The position numbers and the translations under genes were made by a program. A stretch of 64,000 nt of DNA from Serripes groenlandicus (lineage: Eukaryota > Mollusca > Bivalvia > Cardiida > Cardiidae), in the NCBI GenBank assembly GCA_031761405.1, contig JASEVX010000003.1, positions 17,880,489 through 17,944,488 of the forward strand, given 5' to 3'. Shown here in pieces: positions 35,868 to 47,100 of this stretch; within the stretch, counting starts at the first letter, position 1, and each line of letters starts with the position of its first letter. Under the pieces are notes generated by a model. The model had not been told where the DNA came from. It saw only the letters and a list, made by a program, of their open reading frames with translations, and searched no databases.

Positions 35868-36485
35868 ATGGAGAATTTGTATGAAGTCCTTCAGTGTGAA
35901 GCTACAGCAAGCCATGCTGACATTAAAAAGGCTTACCAAACACTTGCACTGAAGCATCACCCTGACAAAGCGGAAACAAGTCCCACACATGGTTCATCAG
36001 AGGAGTTTGTGAAGATTAATAGAGCTTGGAAGATTCTTGGTGATCCCAAATTACGCGAACAGTTCAATGTCCGGTGGGCCGAGAGATGTTTAGTACAGTC
36101 ATATCCAGTCCAAGACACAATAGAATTTAATCAGTTTGAACCTTTGAATGAAGAGGAAGCCACTATTAAAAGTGCTAATGATAATATTAATTTACAAAGA
36201 AATGATGTTGCAAAAACATCACAACAACATAATTTAGAAGATGCTAGCGGTCCTAAAGATAAAGTTTCTCTGGGAACTAATAAAGAGGATCTTAGTTCAG
36301 AAAAAAAAGAAGTTACAGAAATTTTAGAAGACGATAACAAAGATGTGGAATATGGTTATATGTGTAGGTGTGGGGGATACTATATTTTAACAAACACTGA
36401 TGTGCAGTTGAAATTTGATTTTGTGTGTTGTGATTCTTGTTCTTTGACTGTTAAAGTTATGTATGGGGAAGATGAAATCTCTTGA
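35868..36485 (+). CDS. DNAJC24: DPH4/DNAJC24, diphthamide biosynthesis J-protein
   Basis: A 205-residue protein. Residues 1-70 form a J domain (MENLYEVLQCEATASHADIK, HPD at 31-33, then KIN-AW-ILGDP), which stimulates Hsp70 ATPase activity. The C-terminus has a CSL zinc finger: CRCGG at 166-170 and CCDSCSL at 187-193. This pair of domains defines DPH4, which delivers electrons and iron for the first step of diphthamide formation on eEF2 in the cytosol. The human protein is ~149 residues; here an Asp/Glu/Lys/Ser-rich linker of about 60 residues separates the domains. The coding region is uninterrupted. TATATCAG just upstream looks like a splice acceptor, so a 5' untranslated exon may precede it. 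I chose the ATG at 35868 because the J domain begins there; no earlier in-frame ATG follows that acceptor. Confidence 0.92.
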   Translation: MENLYEVLQCEATASHADIKKAYQTLALKHHPDKAETSPTHGSSEEFVKINRAWKILGDPKLREQFNVRWAERCLVQSYPVQDTIEFNQFEPLNEEEATIKSANDNINLQRNDVAKTSQQHNLEDASGPKDKVSLGTNKEDLSSEKKEVTEILEDDNKDVEYGYMCRCGGYYILTNTDVQLKFDFVCCDSCSLTVKVMYGEDEIS

Positions 36486-36618
36486 TGTTCAATATATAGC
36501 AGATATTTGTTTGTTTTCCACGTAATATTGAGATTTATCATGATCAATGCAAAGAGAGTAACAATCAACATAATTGTGTTGCACATAGGTTTCAAATCAA
36601 GTGTCTGATAGTCCCCCT

Positions 36619-36849
36619 TTAACCCTTTTCCCTCATATAGACGCTTTCTGACGCCTCTGCAGCAGATGGCTTTTTGAAAACATAGTGACAAAAGAAGAAA
36701 TTGCTCAAAACAAGCAATTTCTCCTTTTGCCACAATGTTTTCCACTTTTAGTCATAGGTTATCCATTCAATTATAGAGATTTTCTATGTTTTGACAAAAT
36801 ATGTTTAAAGTCGTCTGCTGCAGATTTGACGTATGAGGGAAAGGGTTAA
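36619..36849. mobile_element. TTAA hairpin MITE, full length
   Basis: TTAACCCTTTTCCCTCATAT ... GAGGGAAAGGGTTAA with TTAA at both ends. Loop arms GCTC/AAGC (one mismatch). Starts 134 bp after the DNAJC24 stop, so it may lie in the 3' UTR. Confidence 0.93.
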
Positions 36850-37154
36850 AACTTTGTTTTCATATATTCACATGTTACCTTCCTTTTCTGATATGCATCC
36901 ATGGTGGGTTGACTTAGCTACACATTTGATAACTGTGTTGATGCTTGCTAGCAGGATCGTTACGGCCAAATAAGGGGAGTAACTTGTACTTATACTGCAC
37001 ATATAATCTGGTTTACTTCCCTGGAATAAACTCTAAAATTCTTTGAACCTCAATTTAGTCATCTCAGTTTTTCTGATATTCAACAAAGGTTTTAGCTCAA
37101 TAAATATTCATCTCTTTTAGCTCTTGATTTTCATCCTACAAAAACTTGACTCCA

Positions 37155-37599
37155 ATACAAACAATCTGCAGCAGAAGTCCTTAACCCTTTACCTCATATA
37201 GACGCTTTCTGACGCCTCTGCAGCAGACAGCTTTTTGAAAACATAGTGACAAAAGAAGAAATTGATCAAAACGAGCAATTTCTCCTTTTGCCACTATGTT
37301 TTCCACTTTTAGTCATAGGTTATCCATTCAATTATAGAGATTTTCAATTTTTTACAAAATATGTATCAAGTCGTCTGCTGCAGAATTGTCGTATGAGGGA
37401 AAAAAACATTTGGAAAAATATATAGCAAATCTCTTTGATTCTAAAAATGAAAAGTTTACCATGATTAAGAGTTCTAGAAAACATTGTGTATAAAGGTGAA
37501 ATTTACTCATTACAAGAATTTACTCCTTTAGCCACAATGTTTTTAAAAGCTTTCTGCTATATATGTCTCCAAAGGCATGTTTATATTGGAAAGGGTAAA
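37155..37599. mobile_element. Decayed MITE interrupted by a younger MITE
   Basis: The left piece (AATCTGCAGCAGAAGTCC, to 37190) and right piece (37407-37599, with AGAAAACATTGTGTATAAAGG and ending GGAAAGGGTAAAC) belong to one old copy. The inner copy 37191-37406 sits between them. Confidence 0.7.
37191..37406. mobile_element. TTAA hairpin MITE, nested, right end eroded
   Basis: Starts TTAACCCTTTACCTCATAT with an intact centre (loop arms GATC/GAGC) and ends GAGGGAAAAAA where GGGTTAA is expected. Confidence 0.88.
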
Positions 37600-37639
37600 C
37601 ACTCACGGTTTAGTGTTATAACATTTACCTGTTTTTTTA

Positions 37640-37775
37640 TTTCAAGAAACATCTGCTGCGATAATGTCAGAGAAGAAAATGTAACATACCGTAAAACTTG
37701 AAATTATTATTGGGAAAAGAGAAAAACTGCTCAGGTTGTACAATATCTCCATTAGCCACAATGATTTCAAATGTT
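37640..37775. mobile_element. TTAA hairpin MITE, decayed
   Basis: Faint central arms: GGGAAAAGAGAAAAACTGCT and ATATCTCCATTAGCCACAAT. Confidence 0.5.
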
Positions 37776-37815
37776 GACAACACCGCGCACACAATGGAAT
37801 AGCTTGATTTATCTC

Positions 37816-37954
37816 TTAACCCTTTCCCACATACAGCAAACCTGCAGCAGACAACTTTGAAAGGATGTTGGCTAAAACCCAGAAAATCACAATGTTTTCA
37901 AAAGTCGTCTGCTGCAGATGTGTCAGAATGCGTCTACAAGTGGGAAAGGGTTAA
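37816..37954. mobile_element. TTAA hairpin MITE, hairpin deleted
   Basis: Both TTAA ends and subterminal GCAGCAGAC / GTCTGCTGC are present, but the central stem is gone. At 139 bp it is a short internal-deletion derivative. Confidence 0.9.
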
Positions 37955-37989
37955 TCACTAAATGTGATATGATATTTTTTCAACTGTTA

Positions 37990-38066
37990 TTAGCGAGATT
38001 TTCCATATTTTCGTCTACATATTTTAACAATCGCCTGCTGCAGGAATGCTGTATGTGGAAAAGAGT
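37990..38066. mobile_element. TTAA hairpin MITE, right-end fragment
   Basis: GCCTGCTGCAGGAATGCTGTATGTGGAAAAGAGTT matches the right terminal region in pieces. Confidence 0.65.
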
Positions 38067-38317
38067 TGAAAATATGACATACTGAGATTAAAATATTGTG
38101 GAAAAAGGATAAATGATTCACAATTAACATTATAGCCTTTTTCTTATGAGCGAAGTGTACATGAAACACTCTCCGTGATAAGAACTACATGTTACACATC
38201 TGTATAAGAAAACTTTTGAAAAAGATTGTGGAAAGATCAAGTTCTTCTTTTTTTTCCAAAATGTTTAAAGTTTAGTATCAGATTGGTACCTTTAGTTGGT
38301 ATGTGTATGGTTATGCT

Positions 38318-38545
38318 TTAACCCTTTCCAACATACAACAAATCTGCAGCAGACGACTTTGAAAGCATCTAGGCAAACACACGGAACAGATCTATAAATG
38401 TAGGTATAATTACTGAAAGGAGTTGAAACATTGTGGCAAAAGGAGAAATTGCTCATCTTGAGCAATTTCTACTTTTGTCATAATGTTTCCAAAAGTCGTC
38501 TGCTGCAGAGGCGTCAGAAAGCGTCTATATCTGGAAAAGGGTTAA
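38318..38545. mobile_element. TTAA hairpin MITE, full length
   Basis: TTAACCCTTTCCAACATAC ... GGAAAAGGGTTAA. Loop arms GCTC/GAGC around ATCTT. Confidence 0.92.
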
Positions 38546-38757
38546 CCCTTTTCAACAACATATGCTATGGAAGACTCTCAAAACATTTAATAAAAAATAA
38601 AGAAACTCAAATTTATAAATAAAAGAACAGTTATTTAATAAATTTAATACATTCTGACAGAAGGAGATATTCCTAATCATGAGCCATTTCTCCTTTTCAA
38701 TCGATGCTTTTAAAAGTGCAGAGGTGTCAGAGATTGTCTGTATGAGGGAAATTGTTA
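38542..38757. mobile_element. TTAA hairpin MITE, decayed, abutting the previous copy
   Basis: Shares the TTAA of the preceding copy, then TTAACCCTTTTCAACA; later GAAGGAGATATTCC, TTTCTCCTTTTC and GAGGGAAATTGTTAA. Confidence 0.65.
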
Positions 38758-38780
38758 ATTGTTGTCAAAGCAGACAGGTC

Positions 38781-39010
38781 TTTACCCTTTCCCTCATATA
38801 GACGCTTTCTGACGCCTCTGCAGCAGACGGCTTTTTGAAAACATAGTGACAAAAGAAGAAATTGCACAAAACGTGCAATTTCTCCTTTTGCCACAATGTT
38901 TTCCACTTTGTGTCATAGGTTATCCATTCAATTATGGAGATTTTCTATTTTTTGACAAAATACGTTCAAAGTCGTCTGCTGCAGAATTGTCATATGAGGG
39001 AAAGGGTTAA
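38781..39010. mobile_element. TTAA hairpin MITE, full length
   Basis: TTTACCCTTTCCCTCATATA ... GAGGGAAAGGGTTAA. Loop arms GCAC/GTGC. Confidence 0.93.
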
Positions 39011-39243
39011 ACCTTTCCCACATATAGACACTTTCGTATGCCTCTACAGCAGATTACTTCTTCAAAACATTGTGGCAAAAGATGAAATTTCATATCATGG
39101 GCAATTTCTCCTCTTGCCACAATGTTTTCATCTCTATTCAATAGTTCTACATTCATTAACATATAAAGAGATTTTAAATATTTTTATCTGGATGTTTTTA
39201 AAGTCATCTGCTTTAGAATTGTTGTATGTGGGAAAGGGATAAC
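39007..39243. mobile_element. TTAA hairpin MITE, head-to-tail with previous
   Basis: Starts on the TTAA that ends the previous copy: TTAAACCTTTCCCACATAT ... GTGGGAAAGGGATAA. It belongs to a different, older subfamily (CACATA ends). Confidence 0.85.
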
Positions 39244-39450
39244 ATATCCTATTTGGGAAAAGGAGGTTGAGGGATTTTTGTGTGTGGCATAGCTCACTGG
39301 TTTATTACCTTCAGGTCAGAACTCTATTATGCATCAGGATGTAATTTTGAAATGTTCTGACTAAATTCTTATCTCTGTTCTGTTTGTGTCTTATTATTAT
39401 CGCGTTGACCAATTTGATCCTGTTAGGACATTCCCTTATAAACACTTTTC

Positions 39451-39680
39451 TTAACCCTTTCCCTCATACGACAATTCTGCAGCAGACGACTTTGAACATA
39501 TTTTGTCAAAAGATGGAAAATCTCTATAATTGAATGGATAACCTATGACTAAAATGGGAAAACATTGTGGCAAAAGGAGAAATTGCTCGTTTTGAGCAAT
39601 TTCTTCTTTTGTCACTATGTTTTCAAAAAGCCGTCTGCTGCAGAGGCGTCAGAAAGCGTCTATATGAGGGAAAGTGTTAA
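39451..39680. mobile_element. TTAA hairpin MITE, full length, opposite orientation
   Basis: TTAACCCTTTCCCTCATACGA ... GAGGGAAAGTGTTAA. Loop arms GCTC/GAGC. The GACAATTCTGCAG end lies left, so it is inverted relative to 38781-39010. Confidence 0.93.
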
Positions 39681-39699
39681 TAAAGATGACATTTTGACG

Positions 39700-40190
39700 C
39701 ATGTGGAAAATATTGTGATTTTGACTGTGATGAGCAATTTCTCCCAATTTCACAAAGTTTTTAAATCTGCTTTAGATTTTGATATCAAACATCAAATAAT
39801 GTTTTTCAAATCTAAAACATGGTACATGTATTGTTCTTACTTTACCTCCAATTAGTGACAGTTCAGCGTGACGGCTGTCTGTTCTTGTTACAAGACGTAG
39901 TTGCAACCATTTTGTGTGAAACAATCAATATGTTTCCAAAGCACAGAACTAAGCAAAGGGGAAAAGGTAAACACTTTTCCCTGATATGCTATTTTAAGTT
40001 TATCAGATTTAAAATACATAAAGGAAAACATGTAAAAAACATTATGTGAAAGTTAGAAATTGCTTGGTTTTGAGCAATTTCTCCTATTCTCCTCAATGTG
40101 TTCCAAATTTGTCCTTTTTCCTAATCCAGGAATGTTTTTAAAGCAGCCAGATGCAGTAGAATTAATGAAGTCTGAAGCAAAGGGCAAGAA
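39700..40190. mobile_element. Two decayed MITE remnants
   Basis: At 39705-39765 GATGAGCAATTTCTCCCAAT, and at 39970-40115 TGCTTGGTTTTGAGCAATTT. Termini are not clear. Confidence 0.5.
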
Positions 40191-40368
40191 TTAAACCATT
40201 AACTAATATTATCATGTAGACTCTTCAAAATTCAATCACTTAACTAATTTGATACGTTTATGCGCGTCTGCTTTAAAAATACCTCAAAAGATTGTACATT
40301 TATGTAACTATCTTAATTCAGTTTTAATTCTTTCAATTTTCCTAAAAGTTCACATATCATGTAAATGG

Positions 40369-40587
40369 TTAACCCTTTCCCACATACTGATGCTTTCTGA
40401 GTCTCTGCAGCAGAAGACTTTTGAAAACATTGTGGTAAAGTGAGACATTATTCATAATGTGCAATTTCTCCTTTTGCCATAATGTTTTCAACTTGATTTC
40501 ATTATTGATCTCTCATTTATCAAGATTTTTCACATTTTGTTCATATAAGTCATCTGCTGCAGATTTGTTGTATGTGGGAAATGGTTA
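40369..40587. mobile_element. TTAA hairpin MITE, CACATA subfamily
   Basis: TTAACCCTTTCCCACATAC ... GTATGTGGGAAATGGTTAG. The central stem is imperfect. Confidence 0.88.
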
Positions 40588-40933
40588 GCTGTTTCATATA
40601 TGCATATGTATATTGAAGCATCTGCAGCAGACGAGTTTTGAATCAGTGAGACAGAAAGAGAAATGATTTGTCCATCAAGAACTCTTTATCCTTAGCCTCA
40701 AAATATTAAACTATTCAAAAGTTAGTTGTACTTAAATTTTCAGATATATTCCATATATTTTGCCTAGAAAATATATTTTAAAATCATCTTCTATAGATTT
40801 GTTATATGATGGAAAGGGGTTTGTATAAAACAGAACAAGATCAATATCTACCTGTACAATTGTGCAAGGTGATCTTGTTCCACAATGCAAAATTTCCAAC
40901 TTTTCAAACTAAAGGTTTTTAAAGTTCATAGTT

Positions 40934-41045
40934 AGTTTACTTATCAAAATGACAAGGAGAGAGTTAGTTCTCTATTCACCCTACCTTATAGTTTACTTAT
41001 CAAAATGACAAGGAGAGAGTTAGTTCTCTATTCACCCTACCTTAT
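40934..41045 (+). repeat. Perfect 56-bp tandem duplication in PLA2 promoter
   Basis: Units 40934-40989 and 40990-41045 are identical (AGTTTACTTATCAAAATGAC ... CACCCTACCTTAT). The second unit runs into TATAAGG, so the duplication placed an extra copy of the proximal promoter sequence 55-165 bp upstream of the PLA2 start codon. Confidence 0.95.
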
Positions 41046-41049
41046 AAGG
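41043..41049 (+). promoter_or_regulatory. TATA-like box of the PLA2 gene
   Basis: TATAAGG lies 51 bases before the ATG. With a start site about 30 bases on, the 5' UTR would be about 25 bases. Position and sequence fit, but nothing else proves it. Confidence 0.4.
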
Positions 41050-41099
41050 AAGAGGACATCGTTTAGACATACAGGAATATTGATAAGTACACTTACAGT

Positions 41100-41169
41100 A
41101 TGAAATTTGAGCTAGCATTTCTCGCTATTGTGGCGATATTTAGCGTCAGTGCCTTTCCACTCCAACAAG
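41100..41169 (+). CDS. PLA2 exon 1: signal peptide
   Basis: ATG then MKFELAFLAIVAIFSVSA, a classic hydrophobic secretion signal with probable cleavage after Ala18, then FPLQQ. Donor GTAAGT at 41170, phase 1. No upstream ATG lies in the short leader. Confidence 0.9.
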
Positions 41170-44100
41170 GTAAGTTAATTGATTTATTACTTTTAACCTT
41201 TTCCCACATACAGATGCTTGCTGATATTTAAATTTTCAAAAATTGAATGTTTTTCTCAGATTTTTTTCTCAGATGAATTAATTGTCTTTAACCTTCCTTG
41301 ATAAAGACTGCAGTACATTTAACATATGTGCTGTAGACAACTTAACCCTTTCCCTCATATAGACGCTTTCTGATGCCTCTGATGACGGCTTTTAAGCTCA
41401 CCTAAGCACGAAGTGCAAGGTGAGCTTTTGTGATCACTCACCGTCCGGCGTCCGTCGTCGTCGTCGTCGTCGTCAGCGTCTGTTAACAATTTCCTACAAA
41501 TGACTTCTCCTACTAAACAAATGGACAGATTTCAAAATAACTTCACAGGAATGGTCCTTAGGTAGTCCTCTTTCAAAGTTGTTCAAAGAAATTAATTCCA
41601 AGTAGAACTTTGGTTGCTGCGGCATCAGAAAAGGGGAAAATTGCCAAATCTTAAAAAATCTTCTTGTCCAAAAGTACTGGCCCGATTTGAAAATTATTTT
41701 GCACAAATGTTCCTTGGGGTACCCTCTACCAAGATTGTTCAAATATTTCCGATCCGTTAAAAAACATGGCCGCCAGGGGGCGGAGCTTATTAGCTCCACT
41801 GGCTGAAAGCCAGTCGAGCTTATGTCATGGCGAATTGTCCGTCGTGCGTCCGTGCGTGCGTAAACTTTTTCCTTTAAACGACTTCCTCTCACTAACCACT
41901 TGGCCAATTTGGTTGAAACTTCATAGGAAGCATCCTCTCAATGTCCTCTCTTAAATTCCTTCAATTTTTTTTGATCCATCCATAATTCTGGTTTCCATGG
42001 CAACCAAAAGAAAAAAATAGTGAAAACTTAAAAAATCTTCTTCTCTGAAAGTGTCATGCCGATTTTCAAATAAATTTGTAGAAATGTTCCTTGGGTGACC
42101 CTTTATTAGATTCCTTCAAGAAATGTTGATTGGTCGAAAAACATGGTCGCCAGAGGGCGGGGCTATTTTGCCTTATATGACCATAGTGAAAACTTAAAAA
42201 ATCTTCTTCTCCGAAAGTGTTCAGCCGATTTTCAAATAATTTTGTAGAAATGTTCATTGGGTGACCCTCTATCAGATTCCTTCAAGCGATGTTGATTGGT
42301 CGAAAAATATGGTCGCCAGAGGGCGGGGCTATTTTGCTCTATATGACCATAGTGAAAATTTAAAAAATCTTCTTCTCCGAAAGTGTTGAGCAGATTTTCA
42401 AATAATTTTGTAGAAATGTTCTTTGGGTGACCCTCTATCAGATTCCTTCAAGCCATGTTGATTGGTTCAAATATGGCCGCCATGGGGTGGGGCTATTTTG
42501 CCTTATATGGCTATTGTGAAAACTTAAAAAATCTTCTCCTCTGAAAGTGTCAGGCCGATTTTCAAATAATTTTGCAGAAACATTCCTTGGGTGACACTCT
42601 ACAAGATTCCTTTAAGCCATGGTGGTTGGTAAAAAATATGGCCACTAGGGGGCAGGGCTGTTTGGAGATTTGATTTTTGCCTTATGGCCGTGGAGCGATA
42701 CTGGCCCTCTTGGTCCTCTTGTTTTTCTTATATGTGCATTGTTAAAAGTTTAAAAATCTTCTTGTCCAAAAGTACTGGCCCGATTTGAAAATTATTTTGC
42801 ACAAATGTTCCTTGGGACACTCTTTACCAAGATTGTTCAAATATTTCCAATCCGTTGAAAAACATGGCCGCCAGGGGGCGGAGCCTGTTTTCCTTATATG
42901 TGCATTGTTTAAACTTTGAAAAATCTTCTTGTCCAAAAGTACTGGGCCGATTTGAAAATAATTTTGCACAAATGTGACATGTTGCACCCTTTACCAAGAT
43001 TGTTCAAATATTTTTGATCCGTTGAAAAACATGGCCGCCAGGAGGCGGAGCTTGTTTTTTCCTTATATGTGCATTGTTAAAACTTTAAAAATCTTCTTGT
43101 CCAAAAGTACTGGCCTGATTTAAAAATTATTTTGCACAAATGTTCCTTGGGGCACCCTTTACGAAGAATGTTCAAATATTTTTGATCCGTTGAAAAACAT
43201 GGCCGCCAGGGGGCGGAGCTTGTTTTCCTTATATGTGCATTGTTAAAACTTTAAAAATCTTCTTGTCCAAAAGTATTGGCCTAAAAAGTGTAAAAACTTT
43301 GAAAACTATTGAAGTTCTATTAAATCAGGTGAGCGATATAGGGCCATCATGGCCCTCTTGTTTAAAACATAGTGACAAAAGAAGAAATTGCTCAAAACGA
43401 GCAATTTCTCCCTTTGCCACAATGTTTTCCACTTTTAGTCATAGGTTATCTATTTAATTATAGAGATTTTCTACTTTTTGACAGAATATGTTCAAAGTCG
43501 TCGGCTGCAGAATTGTCGTACGAGCGAAAGGGTTAAAAACAACATTATTGGAAATTTCTCATTTCTCCACATTGTGAAAACATTACTTCCAATCATTCAA
43601 ATAATATACTGTGTTACAAGGTTTTCGTCGAAATACAACCTGGTTAATAGAATGGTGACATCTTTGTTTGGGCAGGTTAGGTGATTTGATGGATGTGTTT
43701 GAAGGTGGGAGACAGACTTTTATTATTTCTGCCCAAAAACTGTCTTCAGACATGTCTGATTCGAACCAAATTTTATAGGAAGCATGTAGTAATGTTTAGT
43801 GTCCTTTTGGTCAAGGTCACTGATAGCCTGTATTATGGTGACAGTTTTGTTGCTATGGGGCCTTACTCGTTTCAAAGCAGACAACACAAAAAATGTCAAG
43901 AACAGTTCTAATATAGTTTACTTTCAAACTTTTCCAGGAGAGATAGCATACAAAGTGAAAAAAGTTTCTGCCAACGAGCTGGAATTTAAAGTAACCGATG
44001 GGATTTATTTTCTACACGCTAAAACGTCTGCGCATAATGATGACATTGTGTCGTGTTCTATCTACCAAAATGTAATCAAATCCTCGAAACTGATACAGAG

Positions 44101-47100
44101 TGAAGATGTACAGGTGGAACATATAGGTTTGTAGTTGTGTTTTATAATATCTATTCCAACATGCTAGTGCATTTTAACGTATCTGCTGCAGAATATATTT
44201 AAAACATTGTGTCAAATGATGAAATTTGCCAAGAATTGAACAATTTCTCCCTTTATCACAGTATTTTCAATTATTTAAACTTGTCTTAAGCAGCCACCCA
44301 GGGGTAAAGTCAAAAGTTTGCTGCTTAATTAAGAAAAGTAAAAAAAATAAGGACATTTTGTTTTGGTTAATCAGGGACACAGTGAGTATATTACATCCAT
44401 GGGTTAATATTCAATTGGCACTTTTCTCACATACAGCAAATCTGCAGCAAACGACTTTGAAAACAGAGTAACAAAAACCTGAACAATCCCCATAAAAGAT
44501 AGCTTAATTGTTAAATAAAGTTAAAAACATTGTGACTAAAGGAGAAATTGCTCATCATGAGCAATTTCACCTTTGGAGACAATGTTTTTAAAAGTCGTCT
44601 GCTGCTTTTGCGTCAAAATGCGTCTGCAGGTGACTGCTAACACAAGTTTAACAGTATTCTACTTTAACTGAGAGATTTGCCATGTTTTTGCCCAGATGTT
44701 TTCAAAGAAGTTTGCTACAGATGTGTTGTATGATAGGGTTAACATGGTGTACTAGATATATTTTAAATATATGTCCCATCAATTCAACATTTTGAAAATC
44801 TAAAGTATTATTTTGATACAGAGTTGAAAACACAGAAAATTAGAAATTGCTTCTCTAAACCAATTCCCCTTTTTAGCTCACCTGAACACAAAGTGCTTCA
44901 GGTGAGTTATTGTGATTGCCCATTTGAGTGGTTAAAAAACATGGCCAACCGGGCCGGGGCTCTTTTGCCTTATATGGCTATAGTGAAAACTTTCTTTTTC
45001 TCCGAAAGTATTGGGTCGATTTCCAAATAATGTTGTAGAAATGTTCCTTGGATGACCTTCTTACTGATTCCTTCAAGCCTTGTTGATTGGTGAAAAAACT
45101 TGGTCGCCAGGGGTTGGGGCTGTTTTTGCCTCATGTGGCTATAGTGAAAACTTTAAAAAGCTTCTTCTCCGAAAGTATCAGGCCAATTTCCAAATAATTT
45201 TGTCAAACTGTTCCTTCTGTGACCCTCTACGACATTCCTCCATTTGCTAGAATTTAACTCTTTCCACATACAGCAAATCTGCAGCAGAAGTCTTTTAAAA
45301 TATGGAAAATCTCCATAAACAAAAGTATAATAATTATTATTGAAAACAGTTAACCCTTTCCCTCATATAGACGCTTTCTGACGCCTCTGCAACAGACGAC
45401 TTTTTGAGAACATAGTGACAAAAGAAGAAATTGCACAAAACGTGCAATTTCTCTTTTGCCACAATGTTTTCCACTTTTTGTCATAGGTTATCCATTCAGT
45501 TATGGAGATTTTCGTTGACAAAAAACGTTCAAAGTCGTCTGCTGTAGAATTGCCGTATGAGCGAAGGGGTTAAAAACATTCTGGCAATTTCTTTTTACCA
45601 CTGCGTTTTCAAAAGTCGTCTGGGGCCGATGATTTTTTTTATATAAATACATGTATAGTCCTATTTATCAATGTTCTATGGCATTAGGTCTGTTCTATTT
45701 ATTGTCATATGAAGTTACGTAATTTAGTGACACAGTTTTAGAAGGCCAAGTAAAGGAGATAAGAGTTCAGTCACTAAATGAGTAACCTTCTAAAAATAAA
45801 GTTGTATTATTTTTTTATTTTTTTCCTATCATATTTACAGTTTTAAAATTCATCTGTGACTCAGGCCCAATATATGAATGAGCCATGCTTACAAATAATC
45901 AACCTTAGCATGTTAACCCTTTCCCACTTACAGCAAATTTGCAGCAGACGTCTTTGAAAACATAGTGACAAAAACCTGAAAAATCTCCATAAAAGATAGC
46001 TTAATTGTTAAACAAAGTTGAAAACATTGTGACCAAAGGAGAAATTGCTCATGATGAGCAATTTCACCTTTGGCCACAATGTTTTCAAAAGTCGTCTGCT
46101 GTTATTGTGTCAAAATGCGTCAAAATGTGACTGCAGTTGGGAAAGGGTTAATGACACATGCAGATAAAGATTTGACTGCATATCCATGCTAACTGATCCA
46201 CATTCACCATTTCAGAGTTTCTTTAAATCTTCTGTGAGGAAATTGATGGCGGTGCTTAAACTGCATGAACTATTACATAAAGTTAAGGCTTTCCTATATA
46301 CAACAAAAAAGGAAGCAGAAAACTTTGAAAACATCTACAATGATTGCAAAAATAGGAAAGACCTCTTAAATGGAAGTAATGGTGATGGAATACAGTTGTA
46401 AATGTTTCGGCAAAGGCAGAAATTGCTTGATTTGAACAATTCTCCTTTAACAGCAATGTTTTCAAAAGTAATCTGCTCTAGATGTGTCAAAATGCATCTG
46501 CAAGTGGAAAACGGTTTATATTGATTAACGCTGGTTGTAAATTGACTTTGATTCGTTGTCCTAGAGCAAAATTCATTTACTTTTTAGGGCAAGAGAAGCT
46601 CAAACTGATGCTACAAAAATGTCGGCTATCAAAGCAGCTGAAAAAGAGAGCAACAACAACAGACGATGGAGGGGACCCATTTAACCATAACATTGTTAAA
46701 GTAGGTCATATAGGCAATGATATTATACAGTTTTTTTATTCATAACCCTTTCCCACTTGCAGTGACATATTCGCAGCAAATCTTTTAAAACATTGTGTCA
46801 AAAGGAAACATTTCATATTATGAGCAATTTCTCCTTTTGCCGCTATGTTTTTCAACTTTTTTAATAATTTAACCTATATTGTTAGTTTTTCAATATGTGT
46901 AACCCTTTCCCATCTATGAAGGCATTTTGACGTATCTAAAGCAGACAACTTTTGAAAACATAAGGACATAAGGACAAAATGAGAAATTGCTCAAAACAAG
47001 CAATTTCTCCTTTTACCACAATGTTTTCTACATTTTTAAGTAATTATACCTACAATCATAGAGATTTTCCATAATTTTGAGTGGACATTTTCAAAGTAAT

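Larger units (their letters stand above)
41343..43536. mobile_element. TTAA hairpin MITE split by a Helentron-like element
   Basis: The left piece 41343-41391 (TTAACCCTTTCCCTCATATA ... GACGGCT) and right piece 43362-43536 (AAAACATAGTGACAAAAGAA ... CGAAAGGGTTAA) make one normal-length MITE once the insertion is removed. The insertion lies in the T5 run of CGGCTTTTTGAAAAC. Confidence 0.88.

Noticed and set aside
46186..46401. Open frame with an AG before it, possible extra PLA2 exon
   Set aside because: Its second half is the left part of a decayed MITE, and exons 2 and 3 already join in phase without it.
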